A DNA stretch of 64,000 nt from Clostridia bacterium (GCA_017522515.1 JAFWZH010000133.1:66829-130828), one strand, 5' to 3'; shown: positions 47,763 to 58,039, counted from the first letter of the stretch. Notes: generated by a model from the letters alone, not told the origin. Program-made: numbers and translations.

Positions 47763-49197
47763 GCTTTAATTTTCTCTGTGCCATCTCTTCGCTTCGCTTC
47801 ATATAATCTTCTACACTTTTTACATTAAAGGAACGGATTATATCATTTTGGCAAACTTTGGTTACACCACCTGCGCCGAAAGCAAAAATAGTCTGATCTT
47901 CTTCCATAATATGTATATTATACGGGCTTTCGCAACCGGGGCGGCAGTAGGAAACATTTTCGTGGTTTCCCAGCATGTTTTTTTGTCTGTACATATAAAA
48001 AGGTATCATTCCCATAGAAGATGCACACTTTTGTGATTCAATAAGCATTTTTCCTGTAATATCATGGCGTAAAAGCTCTGCTTTAGCATCTCTTTTAAGG
48101 TCTGCCGCGCGTTTAACGCTTAATGTATGTACCGTAAGTCCATCCGGCTTAAGTTGTGCTATTTTTTCTAAGGTATATTCAAAATGCGACAAATCCTCTC
48201 CCGGAAGTCCTGCAATAATATCCATATTTATATTGTCAAAATTTTCCATTCTTGCCATTTCAAAAGCTTTAATAACTTCCTCTGCACTATGGCGACGACC
48301 TATTAATTCTAACGTGGCATTGTTCATTGTCTGTGGATTTACACTTATTCTCGTAACTCCCGACTTTTTTGCAATGCGTAATTTCTCCGTTGTAATACTG
48401 TCCGGTCTGCCTGCCTCCAAAGAAAATTCTTTTAAATTTACAGGATTTACAATATCTGTAACAAAACCCATAAAATTTTCAAAAGATATCTCTGATAATG
48501 ATGTGGGTGTTCCTCCTCCAATATATAAAGATTCGATATTGTACCCTTTTTGCAACAAAACAGGCACAACTGTGCGTAATTCCGCTTCCAATAGTTCTAA
48601 GTATTTATCTACAATTTTATTGTATTTTCCTATGGGATGTGATGTAAAAGAGCAGTACAAACATCTTGTAGGGCAAAATGGAATTCCCACATATATGGCA
48701 ATGTTTTTAGGATTTTCTATTTGTTCCTTCAAGAAACCTTCTTGATTGCATGCAGTTTTTACAGCCAATTCTGCCTTTTCGCTCCTTGCCATGTAAAATT
48801 TTTCTAATTCTTCCAATGCTTCTTGATATGTTGCTCCCGAATTAAAAAGTCCATTGACAATTTTTGCAGGTCGTACCCCTGTCATACACCCCCAAGGAGA
48901 GGTATACCCTGTAAAATCACTCATTATTCTATATATTTCGCGTTTTTGCAGCTTGTGTTCAAGCTTTTCATTTTCTTCGCCAAAAAACGGAATATCGTAC
49001 CTAACCTCACCCTTTTGCAGCCATATTCCGCTATTTTTATCCGTTTTAATGCCACTATTAGGTACAAGCTCCGGAAATCCACCGCAATCGTTAAATATCT
49101 GCACTGCCTCGTATGCGTAATGAGGCGGCAGTTCTTCAGGGAAGCCCATATAAATTTTACTTTCTTTATAGGTATTCATTTCCGATAAATCACTCAT
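47755..49197 (-). CDS. hemZ: HemZ-type coproporphyrinogen dehydrogenase-like radical SAM protein
   Basis: 480 aa. Radical SAM CPTRCLYCSF (CxxxCxxC) in the middle, IGGGTPTSL, AGRPDSI and NMDIIAGLPGED, the HemN/HemZ pattern. N-terminal extension of about 165 residues as in HemZ. True porphyrin activity is not proven; some family members are heme chaperones. No strong ribosome site; 15 nt after the MBL gene. Confidence 0.88.
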   Translation of the reverse strand: MSDLSEMNTYKESKIYMGFPEELPPHYAYEAVQIFNDCGGFPELVPNSGIKTDKNSGIWLQKGEVRYDIPFFGEENEKLEHKLQKREIYRIMSDFTGYTSPWGCMTGVRPAKIVNGLFNSGATYQEALEELEKFYMARSEKAELAVKTACNQEGFLKEQIENPKNIAIYVGIPFCPTRCLYCSFTSHPIGKYNKIVDKYLELLEAELRTVVPVLLQKGYNIESLYIGGGTPTSLSEISFENFMGFVTDIVNPVNLKEFSLEAGRPDSITTEKLRIAKKSGVTRISVNPQTMNNATLELIGRRHSAEEVIKAFEMARMENFDNINMDIIAGLPGEDLSHFEYTLEKIAQLKPDGLTVHTLSVKRAADLKRDAKAELLRHDITGKMLIESQKCASSMGMIPFYMYRQKNMLGNHENVSYCRPGCESPYNIHIMEEDQTIFAFGAGGVTKVCQNDIIRSFNVKSVEDYMKRSEEMAQRKLKLI

Positions 49198-49212
49198 ATA
49201 ATAAAACTCTCA

Positions 49213-49839
49213 TCAAAAATACAGATACGGATTTTCTTCTCTTTCTCTGCCAATTGTCGTTTTCGTCCCATGACCGGGATAAACCTCAATATCTCCGTCC
49301 AGAGAATAAAGCTTTTCTATGGATTTAGCCATCAAGGCAACATCTCCCGCCCCTAAATCTGTTCTTCCAAAACCCGAATAAAACAATGTGTCTCCGGAGA
49401 ACATTATTTTATCAATTAAAATGCAAATTCCTCCCGGTGTGTGTCCCGGAGTAGAAATTATTTTCAATATATTTTCTCCTAAGTTAAGCTCATCTTCGTC
49501 AACTACGGTGATATCCGCTTTGTCGTATACGTGAGCCGAACCAAAAAGGAGAGAAGCATTCAGTCGCGGATTCTCAAGCAGTAAATTATCGTCCTGATGA
49601 ATTACGACTTTTGCCATAGGAAAAGTTTCCTTAAATTTCGGCAAATAATGAATATGGTCAAAGTGTGCATGCGTTAAAATAATATATTTAAGCGACAGCT
49701 TTTCTTTATCTATTATTTCTTTTACTGCCGTGTCAGAATTTCCTGTGTCTATAACAGCAGCTTCAAATGATTTTTCGTCCCATACAACATAAGTATTAGA
49801 GCCAAGTAAGCCTTGGGTAAATCGCTTGATTTTTATCAT
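49213..49839 (-). CDS. MBL-fold metallo-hydrolase (glyoxalase II-like)
   Basis: 208 aa. Zinc-binding THAHFDHI, PGHTPGGICI, FSGDTLFYSGFGRTDL and VYPGHGTKTTIG, the single-domain glyoxalase II/YcbL pattern. Substrate unknown. AAAGGAGT site upstream. 26 nt after rel. Confidence 0.88.
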   Translation of the reverse strand: MIKIKRFTQGLLGSNTYVVWDEKSFEAAVIDTGNSDTAVKEIIDKEKLSLKYIILTHAHFDHIHYLPKFKETFPMAKVVIHQDDNLLLENPRLNASLLFGSAHVYDKADITVVDEDELNLGENILKIISTPGHTPGGICILIDKIMFSGDTLFYSGFGRTDLGAGDVALMAKSIEKLYSLDGDIEVYPGHGTKTTIGREREENPYLYF

Positions 49840-49865
49840 AAAAACTCCTTTATTGCCAAAACCTT

Positions 49866-52076
49866 TTATTTTACAGTTCTGCTTACATCTAACACATTTT
49901 CAAGACCACTGATTTTTTTCACAAGCCTATCAAGTTCGCTTCTATCTGTAATCTCAATTGTAAGATCTATAAGTTCATAATTATCTCTTGTTGTTCTTGC
50001 ATTTATAGCTTTCATGGGAAGTTTTAATTCAGCAATGAGTTTTGCTATTTGCAAAAGCAAATTACTGTTGTCAACAGCTTGAATTGAAATATCAACAATA
50101 TATGTGCTTCTGCCTTTGCCTGCCCAGCGAACATCAATTATACGATTCTCCGTCTCACTCATGGATACCACGTTAGGACAGTCTGTTCTATGAACCGAAA
50201 CACCTCTTCCTCGTGTAATATATCCTACAATTGAATCTCCCGGCACCGGATTACAACATCTCGAAAGACGTACAAGACAGTTGTTTTGACCGTTGACAAT
50301 AATACCATTATCAGAGGTATGTTTATGCTTTTCTTTTTTGTTTTTAGAGCTGTCAATCTTAGCTAACAGTTCTTCTTCTTTGCTGCCGCTTACGGACTTA
50401 ATATATTCTTCTCTGAGAATATTAATGATTTTCTGAGCGCTTATTTCACCGAAGCCTATAACATTCAACAAATCTTCATACGAAGAAAACCTGTATTTCT
50501 TTAAAATCGGCTCCAACCACTCGTTTCTTATAAGCTGTTCATACTTGTAGCCTTGTTTCTTAAGCTCTCGGTCAATAATTTCACGTCCGCGTTCAATATT
50601 TTCATCGCGACACTCTTTTTTAAACCACTGCCTAATCTTACTCTTTGCTTCTGAACTTTTAACTATACTTAGCCAATCTCTGCTGGGTCCGTGATTTTGT
50701 GACTGAGAAGTAATAATCTCCACAAAATCTCCTGTTCTGAGCTTGTGGTTAAGAGGTTTTATCTCTCCGTTTACTCTTGCTCCAACCATCCTGTTACCCA
50801 CCGCACTGTGAATAGCATACGCAAAGTCAATTGGTGTAGAGCCCTTAGGCAAACACTTTACATCTCCTTTTGGCGTGAAAACAAAAACCTCATCAGTGAA
50901 AAGGTCCATTTTAAATGTCTGTGCAAACTCATTTGGATCCTCAATCTCTTTTTGATTATCAAGAAGATTGCGCACCCACTCCAGTTTACCATCGTATTCT
51001 GAAGTTTTCTCGTTGCCACCGCGTCCGCTGCTGCCTTTTTCTTTATATTTCCAATGTGCAGCAATACCGATTTCCGCTGTCTTGTGCATTTCCCAAGTAC
51101 GAATCTGCGCCTCAAAAGGCTGTCCGTCAGGACCTATAAGCGTAGTATGAAGTGACTGATACATATTTGGTTTAGGCATTGCAATATAATCTTTGAATCT
51201 TCCCGGCATGGGAGTATACATTTCGTGAATTATACCTAAAACGGTATAACATTCTTGCACCGTATCTACAATAACTCTTATTGCCAACAAATCATAAATT
51301 TGATTAAGCGCTTTATTTTGAGCTATCATTTTCTTATGGATACTGTAGAAATGCTTCGGCCTGCCATCCAAAAAAGCTTTAATATTTACCTCATCAAGTC
51401 TGCCGCGAATAGCATCTAAGACCTTTTTTATATATGCCTCTTGCTGATCTCTCCTTTGTGTTATCTGTGCCACAAGGCTGTTATAATACTCAGGTTCAAG
51501 ATATTTAAAGCATAAATCCTCAAGTTCCCATTTAATTTTTGTCATTCCAAGACGGTGTGCCAATGGCGTATAAATCTCCAGAGTTTCTCTTGCCTTGGTA
51601 ATCTGAGAATCCGTATTCATATATTGAAGCGTTCTCATATTGTGAAGTCTGTCCACTAATTTTATTACAATTACGCGTATATCCGAAGCCATCGAGAGAA
51701 ACATTTTGCGCAAATTCTCTGCTTGCAATTCTTCCTTGGTAGAAGTGGGAATTCTCTTAAGCTTTGTTACACCATCCACGAGATACGTAATCTCTTGCCC
51801 GAACATTTCTTTCATTTCTTCTGTTGTAACAGAGGTATCTTCTATAACATCGTGAAGCATACCCGCAACAATAGAGGGCATATCCATGTCCATTTCCGCA
51901 AGCATCGTAGCAACAGCAACCGGGTGAATAATAAAAGGCTCTCCGGATTTTCTTTTCTGCTCCTGATGCATACTATCTGCAAGCTCAAAAGCTTTTTCCA
52001 GGATAGAAATGTCATTATCTGCATTTTTTTCTTTTAAATATTTTTTTAAATTTTCAAATTGGGCTACATACTCCAC
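49866..52076 (-). CDS. rel: Bifunctional (p)ppGpp synthetase/hydrolase Rel
   Basis: 736 aa, typical Rel length. HD hydrolase with LHDVIEDT (His75, Asp76, Glu79, Asp80) and synthetase (YSIHKKM, DLLAIRVIV, GRFKDYIAMPKPN, QIRT) domains, TGS (VFTPKGDVKCLPKGSTPIDFAY), zinc-finger-like RCCNPVPGDSIVGY and C-terminal ACT. Both catalytic halves look intact. The start is GTG at 52076, after GGAGGTG 8 nt upstream and 5 nt after the recJ stop; longer in-frame N-termini fall inside recJ. Confidence 0.95.
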   Translation of the reverse strand: MEYVAQFENLKKYLKEKNADNDISILEKAFELADSMHQEQKRKSGEPFIIHPVAVATMLAEMDMDMPSIVAGMLHDVIEDTSVTTEEMKEMFGQEITYLVDGVTKLKRIPTSTKEELQAENLRKMFLSMASDIRVIVIKLVDRLHNMRTLQYMNTDSQITKARETLEIYTPLAHRLGMTKIKWELEDLCFKYLEPEYYNSLVAQITQRRDQQEAYIKKVLDAIRGRLDEVNIKAFLDGRPKHFYSIHKKMIAQNKALNQIYDLLAIRVIVDTVQECYTVLGIIHEMYTPMPGRFKDYIAMPKPNMYQSLHTTLIGPDGQPFEAQIRTWEMHKTAEIGIAAHWKYKEKGSSGRGGNEKTSEYDGKLEWVRNLLDNQKEIEDPNEFAQTFKMDLFTDEVFVFTPKGDVKCLPKGSTPIDFAYAIHSAVGNRMVGARVNGEIKPLNHKLRTGDFVEIITSQSQNHGPSRDWLSIVKSSEAKSKIRQWFKKECRDENIERGREIIDRELKKQGYKYEQLIRNEWLEPILKKYRFSSYEDLLNVIGFGEISAQKIINILREEYIKSVSGSKEEELLAKIDSSKNKKEKHKHTSDNGIIVNGQNNCLVRLSRCCNPVPGDSIVGYITRGRGVSVHRTDCPNVVSMSETENRIIDVRWAGKGRSTYIVDISIQAVDNSNLLLQIAKLIAELKLPMKAINARTTRDNYELIDLTIEITDRSELDRLVKKISGLENVLDVSRTVK

Positions 52077-52081
52077 GCAAT

Positions 52082-54142
52082 CTACACCTCCACCTGTGCC
52101 ATTCTGTAAATTTGAGATGTTTCCAGCTCTACTTTCTCCGAAACTTTCTCGATACAGAAATTTTGTTTGTCTTTTCTCGCAATTAATCCCAATTCTGTAA
52201 AAATATCCAAACCGCTGCGTATTTCGTACCATGTACAAGGAATACCGCTTTTTCTCACACAATCTCGTATGCGAAACAAGTCATTAAACTTAAAAGAATC
52301 TCCGTATTGGACAAAACATTTATACATTGCAGCCAGCGTTTTTCTCTTCGGAACAAACCCTCTGCCGGTAATGTAATCGCTATTATACACACATTTTAAA
52401 AGGTTATCAATATTATAATCTCCATCGTGTATGTCAGAAATAACCAAGGAAACACTTTTTCTTCCTTGCCATTGATTAATTTCGGCTCTGCAAACAACAC
52501 AGCATACATTTCCGATGCTTTTTATCATATTCTCGTATGGTCCTTGTGAAAAAGCAATTCCTTCTACGGAAAACCTTCCGCCCTCCGGTCTTTCATAAGA
52601 AAAAGCAAGCCTTAAATGTTTGCCACCTTCACCAACTTTGCTGCAACCGACGAGAGTTAAATTTCTGACACATATCATCGGTTGACTGTTTCCCTGACCG
52701 TAAGGCTCTAACTCTTCAAGTCTTTCGACAGACTTAACCGTAAGCTCGTAAGGCGAAACCACTGCATCTATCTGCAAGTTTGACGGCTCTTGATATTGGT
52801 TATTTTTCTCTGCATACGCATTCATGCTTTCTATAAATTGAGGAATGTTTTTCGTCGGAATACTTAGGCCCGCCGCCATTTCATGACCGCCAAACTTTTC
52901 AAGCAGAGAGGCACATTCCGTCAAAGCTTTATGTAAATTAAAACCCTTCACAGAGCGAGCCGAACCTCTCGCAATATCATTTTTTCCTTCGCTGTCTTTT
53001 TCTATTGAAAGTACAAAAGAGGGCTTTTTGTACTTTTCGGTAAGCCGCGAAGCTACAATACCAATAACTCCGTGATGCCAATTTTCTCCCATTGCCAATA
53101 CTATACCGTCCTTATCTGTCGTTTTGAGGCTGTCCTCTTTCATGGCTTTTTCTGCTATTTCTGCCTCAGTTGCCTGCCTTTTTGTATTTTCTGCTATTAA
53201 CTCCTCGGCGAGACGTGCCGCTTCGTTTATTTCTTCACAAACTAAAAGTTCAAAAGCTCGCATCGCATTACCTAATCTGCCTGCAGCATTAAGTTTTGGA
53301 ACAAGTTGATACGATATAAACATAGAGGAAATTTTTTGCTGTGATGATTTACCCTCTGTAATTTTGGATATCAAGCTTTCCAATCCTATCCATCCGAAAT
53401 CGCAAAGCTTTTCCATGCCGTATTTCACTATAACTCTGTTATCGCCTGTCAATGGCACGACATCGCCCAGCGTTCCTATCATCACAATCGGAATATATCT
53501 GTTTATTTCTTCATAAACACCTATTTCGTCAGCCAACGCTCTTATAAGCGTAAATGCAACACCTGCACCACACAAATTATTTAGCGGTGTTTCTTCTTTT
53601 AATATACACGGATCTACCACAGCACAACATTCCGGCAACACATCTGCGCACTTGTGATGGTCTGTAACTACTACATCTATACCTAATTCGGCTGCGTGAG
53701 CTATCTGGTCGAAAGCGACAATACCGTTATCAACCGTAACAATTAAGGTAACACCTGCATCACCGAGCGTATCAACGGCTGCAACGGATATTCCGTATCC
53801 CTCTGTAAGGCGATCAGGAATATAACTGATAACATTGGCTTCTGCAATATTTTGCAGAAAATGGTATAAAACTGCTGTTGCAGTCACTCCGTCTGCATCG
53901 TAATCACCGAAAACTGCAATTTTTTCGCCATCCTCCACTGCTGTTAGTATCCTGTCAACAGCTCTGGCCATATCCGGCAAAATATACGGATCAGATAAAG
54001 TATCAACACCTCCGGTTTTGCCTTCGATGCCTCGTTTAAACATAATTTCGTCGACAAATGATGTCTCCAATCCGTTAGCATTGCAAAATTCCAAATAATC
54101 CTTATGCTGTTTTATGTTGAAAATCCATTGTTTGTCAAACAT
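52082..54142 (-). CDS. recJ: Single-stranded-DNA exonuclease RecJ
   Basis: 686 aa. DHH-family 5'-3' exonuclease. Motifs: FGDYDADGVTATAVLY, TVDNGI, VTDHHKCAD (DHH), GTLGDVVPL, LNAAGRLGNA and GGHEMAAGLS. C-terminal OB region and extra wHTH-like domain. Start at 54142 (MFDKQWIF) with GGCGG; longer forms enter the histidine-kinase gene. Rel follows directly. Confidence 0.94.
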   Translation of the reverse strand: MFDKQWIFNIKQHKDYLEFCNANGLETSFVDEIMFKRGIEGKTGGVDTLSDPYILPDMARAVDRILTAVEDGEKIAVFGDYDADGVTATAVLYHFLQNIAEANVISYIPDRLTEGYGISVAAVDTLGDAGVTLIVTVDNGIVAFDQIAHAAELGIDVVVTDHHKCADVLPECCAVVDPCILKEETPLNNLCGAGVAFTLIRALADEIGVYEEINRYIPIVMIGTLGDVVPLTGDNRVIVKYGMEKLCDFGWIGLESLISKITEGKSSQQKISSMFISYQLVPKLNAAGRLGNAMRAFELLVCEEINEAARLAEELIAENTKRQATEAEIAEKAMKEDSLKTTDKDGIVLAMGENWHHGVIGIVASRLTEKYKKPSFVLSIEKDSEGKNDIARGSARSVKGFNLHKALTECASLLEKFGGHEMAAGLSIPTKNIPQFIESMNAYAEKNNQYQEPSNLQIDAVVSPYELTVKSVERLEELEPYGQGNSQPMICVRNLTLVGCSKVGEGGKHLRLAFSYERPEGGRFSVEGIAFSQGPYENMIKSIGNVCCVVCRAEINQWQGRKSVSLVISDIHDGDYNIDNLLKCVYNSDYITGRGFVPKRKTLAAMYKCFVQYGDSFKFNDLFRIRDCVRKSGIPCTWYEIRSGLDIFTELGLIARKDKQNFCIEKVSEKVELETSQIYRMAQVEV

Positions 54143-54185
54143 AAAGTACCGCCATTTCAATTTAAAAATAACAGTATTTACAATA

Positions 54186-55712
54186 TCATATTTTATTGGG
54201 AAATACAAATTTAAATGTTGTTTCCCCGCCCTCAACACTGCTCACGGAAATGCCAACGCTATGCCTTGATGCTATCTGTTTTGCTATAGCCAAACCAAGC
54301 CCTGTACCATTCTTATTTTTTTCTGAACGCGATTTATTAAATCTTTCAAAAATCATAGGAAGCTCCTCTGATTTTATACCAACACCTGTATTTGTGATGC
54401 TTATACAGCCTTCCTTCATATCTACGACAACACTGTTTTCGTTATTGTCTGTAAATTTGACGGCATTATCAATTATAATGAGAAGCATTTGTCTTACGCG
54501 GTCATAATCGCCATTTACAATATAAATGCAATTATCATAATTAAACTCTATGTTTATTCCCTTTTCTGTTGCTATTCTTCTGCCGCTTCTTACGGCATCG
54601 CTTACACAATCATATAGATTAAATTCTGTAATATTTATACTGAAATCCGGATTCTGCAACCTTGAAAGATCAAGTAAATCATTTACCAACCTTTGCATAT
54701 AGATGCTCTCGCCCAAAAGCTGCCTGTGATATTCCGTAACCTTATCCGAGTCTGTAACTATGCCATCGCAAAGGGCCTCTAAAGAGCCTCTTATAACCGT
54801 AACCGGTGTGCGCAACTCGTGAGAAATGTTTGCAACAAAATCTTGCCTCATTTTTTCTAACTTTTCACTCTCGACCTCAGCTTTACGCAATTTTTCTCCC
54901 ATTTCATCCATGGTCTGCGCCAGTTCGCCTATTTCATCATTGCTTCGGACTTCTGTTTTGACGGAATATTCACCATCAGAAATCATCATCGCCGCTACGT
55001 TTATTTTTTTCAATGGTTTTGCGATTGTTCTTGATATAATAATCGAAATAAGCATTCCTATAGCAAAGGCCATTATTAGACTCATCAGCAAAATAAAGAA
55101 ACCATTCTCAATTGCCTCTGTCATCTGTCCTTTTGGCGTATGCAGAATAACTGCTCCGGTCACTTCTCCTCTGCGAGTGTATATGGGAACGCCTACTGTC
55201 ATGCAGTTTTCTCCAAGAACATCCGAGAAACTTTCTCCAAAAACTTCATAACCCTTATCTTGGTAAATTTTAAGTATAAAACGCTGCGTTTCTCCCGGTA
55301 ATTCTCTGAAAATATATCTTGAGCTGTATTCTGTTTCTGAATCTTGTGAAGTTGTTAAAATTGTATATTTAGAATCTATCAGCCACACGTCTGCCTCAGT
55401 GATTTCTTTAACAAGACGTATAAGTCTCGGCCCGTCAATATAAACGGCTCCCGGCGGCTTTCTGTTCTCTCCTTTTTCCGAAAAAGCCTCCCACAATGTA
55501 CTGCCTTCATCTTCACGAATGACACTCTCCATTATTTTGGAAATGGAACTTGCTGTCTGTTTCATGTTCTCGCGATATATCTCCTCAGTATGTTCGCGAA
55601 ACAGCAAAGCAAACACAGTACCTATTACTATCGCAAACAATAGAATAGATATTGTAAAATACAACGTTAACTTAGCCGATATTTTGAATTTCCTTGTTTT
55701 TTTACAGCTCAT
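54186..55712 (-). CDS. Sensor histidine kinase (PhoR/ResE-like)
   Basis: 508 aa. Two transmembrane helices (about 16-37, 205-228) flank an extracellular sensor of about 165 residues. HAMP (about 229-281), HisKA with HELRTPV (H298), and HATPase with NAVKF and GTGLGLAIA. Partner is the response regulator upstream (21 nt apart). Signal unknown. Confidence 0.94.
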   Translation of the reverse strand: MSCKKTRKFKISAKLTLYFTISILLFAIVIGTVFALLFREHTEEIYRENMKQTASSISKIMESVIREDEGSTLWEAFSEKGENRKPPGAVYIDGPRLIRLVKEITEADVWLIDSKYTILTTSQDSETEYSSRYIFRELPGETQRFILKIYQDKGYEVFGESFSDVLGENCMTVGVPIYTRRGEVTGAVILHTPKGQMTEAIENGFFILLMSLIMAFAIGMLISIIISRTIAKPLKKINVAAMMISDGEYSVKTEVRSNDEIGELAQTMDEMGEKLRKAEVESEKLEKMRQDFVANISHELRTPVTVIRGSLEALCDGIVTDSDKVTEYHRQLLGESIYMQRLVNDLLDLSRLQNPDFSINITEFNLYDCVSDAVRSGRRIATEKGINIEFNYDNCIYIVNGDYDRVRQMLLIIIDNAVKFTDNNENSVVVDMKEGCISITNTGVGIKSEELPMIFERFNKSRSEKNKNGTGLGLAIAKQIASRHSVGISVSSVEGGETTFKFVFPNKI

Positions 55713-55733
55713 ATTTGTGTAATATCTTTTTTA

Positions 55734-56423
55734 TTATTCTTGCTTTATTGCAAATTTATATCCTACGCCCCAAATTGTTTCTATTTCCCAACCTTCGTGT
55801 GGGAATTCATCTAATTTTGCTCTGAGTCTTTTTATATGTGAATCAACTGTTCTGCTGTCTCCGTAAAAGTCAAAGCCCCACAACTTATCTAAAAGTGAAT
55901 CTCTCGAAAAAACTTTATTTGCATTTGATGCCAAAGTCCACAATAATTCTATTTCTTTTTTTGTGAGTCTGATAGGTTCGTTTCCGATTTGAACAACATA
56001 ATTCTCAAGATTTACGGAAAGATTTCCACACGTGAAAAGCTTGCTGTTATCTGTACTTATACTTAATCTTCGAAGAATCGCTCTGACACGTGCCATTACC
56101 TCTCCGCAAGAAAAAGGCTTTACAATATAATCATCTGCACCGATATCCAAGCCCATGATTTTTTCGAAATCTTCGCCTCTTGCTGTTATCATTATAATCG
56201 GCACGTTTGATTCTCTCCTGATATCACGGCAAACTTCAAAGCCGTCCATACGCGGCATCATAACGTCAAGCAATATTAAATCGGGACAAAAACTTTTGAA
56301 TTTTTCTAAAGCCTCTACACCATCAGTTGCTATCTCTACGGAATACCCTTCTTTCTTTGCATATTCCGTCAGCACCGATGTAATCTGTTTATTATCGTCA
56401 GCAATCAGTATTTTAGCCATCAT
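55734..56423 (-). CDS. OmpR-family response regulator
   Basis: 229 aa. Receiver with acidic DDN, phospho-Asp in LILLDVMMPRMDG, and VKPF; C-terminal winged helix (LTKKEIELLWTLASN, SRTVDSHIKRLRAKL). Two adjacent ATGs (56423, 56420) both fit GGAGAG. Forms a two-gene operon with the kinase. Confidence 0.95.
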   Translation of the reverse strand: MMAKILIADDNKQITSVLTEYAKKEGYSVEIATDGVEALEKFKSFCPDLILLDVMMPRMDGFEVCRDIRRESNVPIIMITARGEDFEKIMGLDIGADDYIVKPFSCGEVMARVRAILRRLSISTDNSKLFTCGNLSVNLENYVVQIGNEPIRLTKKEIELLWTLASNANKVFSRDSLLDKLWGFDFYGDSRTVDSHIKRLRAKLDEFPHEGWEIETIWGVGYKFAIKQE

Positions 56424-56533
56424 AATCTCTCCAACACGTATTTATTTTTTATATTGTAACATAAAAATATGGCATTTTAATGTCGTTTTGGTATGCATTT
56501 TTCGTGTAACCCAGCACATATTTTACCTTACCA

Positions 56534-57826
56534 TTAACAAGGCAACTTTTTATACTTTGTATTTTTTCCTTTGCCATACTGAGTTAATATTCCGTTTTCT
56601 GTCATTCTTTTTAATATTCGGTAAGCTGTAGTAGTACCAACTTCCAGCATTTTCTCAACCTCGGACCGAGTAATTATTTCGTTTTGCTTCAAATAATCAA
56701 GTATAACATGTTCTTCCGAATTTTCTTTTTCTATTTGCAAGTAATTACTATTCGGCAAAATTATTTTAAACGCGTTGTCCGACGTCTCAATACGAGGTGT
56801 CTTTTTACAGCATTTGTATGCATTCATAATTTTTTGTATTCCCGTGCCATATGCTTCAATCAACTGTAAACGATAGAAAACATTTGCTAAATTAGGATTT
56901 CTGCAAATTGACATGCCAAGCAATACATCATTTAGAGCAATACCGGGCAACAGGCCACCAACAGATATAAATTCAATTCTATCGGTAAAAATGCTGATAA
57001 AAGAGCTTGAACGGAAAGAATAATCCCTGTGCACCAACAAATTAAGCAATGCTTCACGCAAAGCAATTTCAGGATAATCTCTTGTATCAACTCTGTAAAG
57101 TTTATCAAAAGTAGATTTTGTTTGATTATGAAAATCTATATAAGTATACACTTCGTTCATTTGTTGAATAAGAGAACCTGCAAATTCACGACGATCTTTA
57201 AATGCACTTTGGTCTGTTCCTTGAAAAACAGCAACCTTAATTGTATGCACACATTGTTCCGACAAAAGCAACCCAAGATTTGTATAAACACCATCTGACG
57301 TCAACAATTTAAGAGTTTGCTTTTGAGGCTGTTCAAAAAGGATATGTCGACTTAAAAACTCATCGCTTGTTGCTTTAAACGTCAATTCTTGATTCAAAGA
57401 ACGCATTTCCTCAAAGCTTTCACCATCGGTTTCCTTTATCATTTGTCGTATAGCTGTATCGGTTGCCGGCACAGCAGAATTTCCTTGGCGCACATATACT
57501 CCTTCAGGTCTCAAGCCTTTTTTTGCAATATAGTACGGCCTGTTTGTGCCCATTTGAACATCAATTTCAATAATTTTCGAGCCGATAACGTCCAGTGTTT
57601 TATAATGAACAAACATAGTTACATCCGGCTTGATATTATCTCGAATCATATTGCTGATTTGCTGTATTGCAGCATCTTCATCATCAACGCCAATTATCTC
57701 CCCTTCATCATCAACGCCTACATAAATCTTCCCTCCCCTGCAATTTGCAAAAGCGATTACTTCTTTCTTTATATCATCAACGACGACTTCTTTTAATTCC
57801 ACGGTTTCACTTTCTCGAAAAATCAT
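56534..57826 (-). CDS. AlbA_2 (Schlafen-like) DNA-binding regulator with GHKL-like and winged-helix domains
   Basis: 430 aa. N-terminal AlbA_2 domain (about 6-125: FRESETVELKE, AFANCRGGKIYVGVDDEGE, VYVRQGNSAVPAT), middle HATPase_c_4-like region (REALLNLLVHRDYSF, DRIEFISVGG, AYGTGIQKI) and C-terminal winged helix (about 365-430: ITRSEVEKMLEVGTTTAYRIL). Such proteins are often annotated as transcriptional regulators. Its promoter is covered by repeated CTTTYCAA sites, suggesting autoregulation. Not linked to phage genes here. Confidence 0.87.
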   Translation of the reverse strand: MIFRESETVELKEVVVDDIKKEVIAFANCRGGKIYVGVDDEGEIIGVDDEDAAIQQISNMIRDNIKPDVTMFVHYKTLDVIGSKIIEIDVQMGTNRPYYIAKKGLRPEGVYVRQGNSAVPATDTAIRQMIKETDGESFEEMRSLNQELTFKATSDEFLSRHILFEQPQKQTLKLLTSDGVYTNLGLLLSEQCVHTIKVAVFQGTDQSAFKDRREFAGSLIQQMNEVYTYIDFHNQTKSTFDKLYRVDTRDYPEIALREALLNLLVHRDYSFRSSSFISIFTDRIEFISVGGLLPGIALNDVLLGMSICRNPNLANVFYRLQLIEAYGTGIQKIMNAYKCCKKTPRIETSDNAFKIILPNSNYLQIEKENSEEHVILDYLKQNEIITRSEVEKMLEVGTTTAYRILKRMTENGILTQYGKGKNTKYKKLPC

Positions 57827-57860
57827 TATACTAACCTCTTTAGAAAATGTATTTTTTCAT

Positions 57861-57889
57861 AGTATACACTTTCTTTTCAATCTTTTCAA
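57861..57889 (-). promoter_or_regulatory. Promoter of the AlbA_2 regulator
   Basis: Minus strand TTGAAA, 17 nt, TATACT, about 35 nt upstream of the ATG. The -35 box is part of the repeat at 57873..57889. Confidence 0.75.
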
Positions 57890-57922
57890 CATGTTTTTGA
57901 ACCGATTGGAAAGATTGGAAAG
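57873..57922. repeat. Double inverted CTTTYCAA operator-like array
   Basis: CTTTTCAATCTTTTCAA at 57873..57889 and, inverted, CTTTCCAATCTTTCCAA at 57906..57922 (15 of 17 bases identical). Each arm is itself two tandem CTTTYCAA(T) units. The arms are 16 bp apart, and one covers the -35 box of the regulator's promoter. Confidence 0.8.
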
Positions 57923-58009
57923 AATAATGTGGATTTCATTAATTTATCTCTCCTCATTTATTTATATTCGAACAACATTCTACCCCCGAAAAATTGACTT
58001 TTTCAAATA

Positions 58010-58039
58010 ATTGATATTAAATCAATATTGTGTTATTAT
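58010..58039 (+). promoter_or_regulatory. Promoter of asnS with overlapping inverted repeat
   Basis: TTGATA (58011..58016), 17 nt, TATTAT (58034..58039). The palindrome ATTGAT-ATTAA-ATCAAT (58010..58026) covers the -35 box. No T-box antiterminator is present in this leader. Confidence 0.65.

Noticed and set aside
52077..52262. 62-residue N-terminal extension of Rel
   Set aside because: It lies inside the end of recJ; the GTG at 52076 has a GGAGGTG site and gives the normal Rel N-terminus.
54143..54238. 32-residue N-terminal extension of RecJ
   Set aside because: It overlaps the histidine-kinase gene and shows no homology-like features; MFDKQWIF is the usual start.
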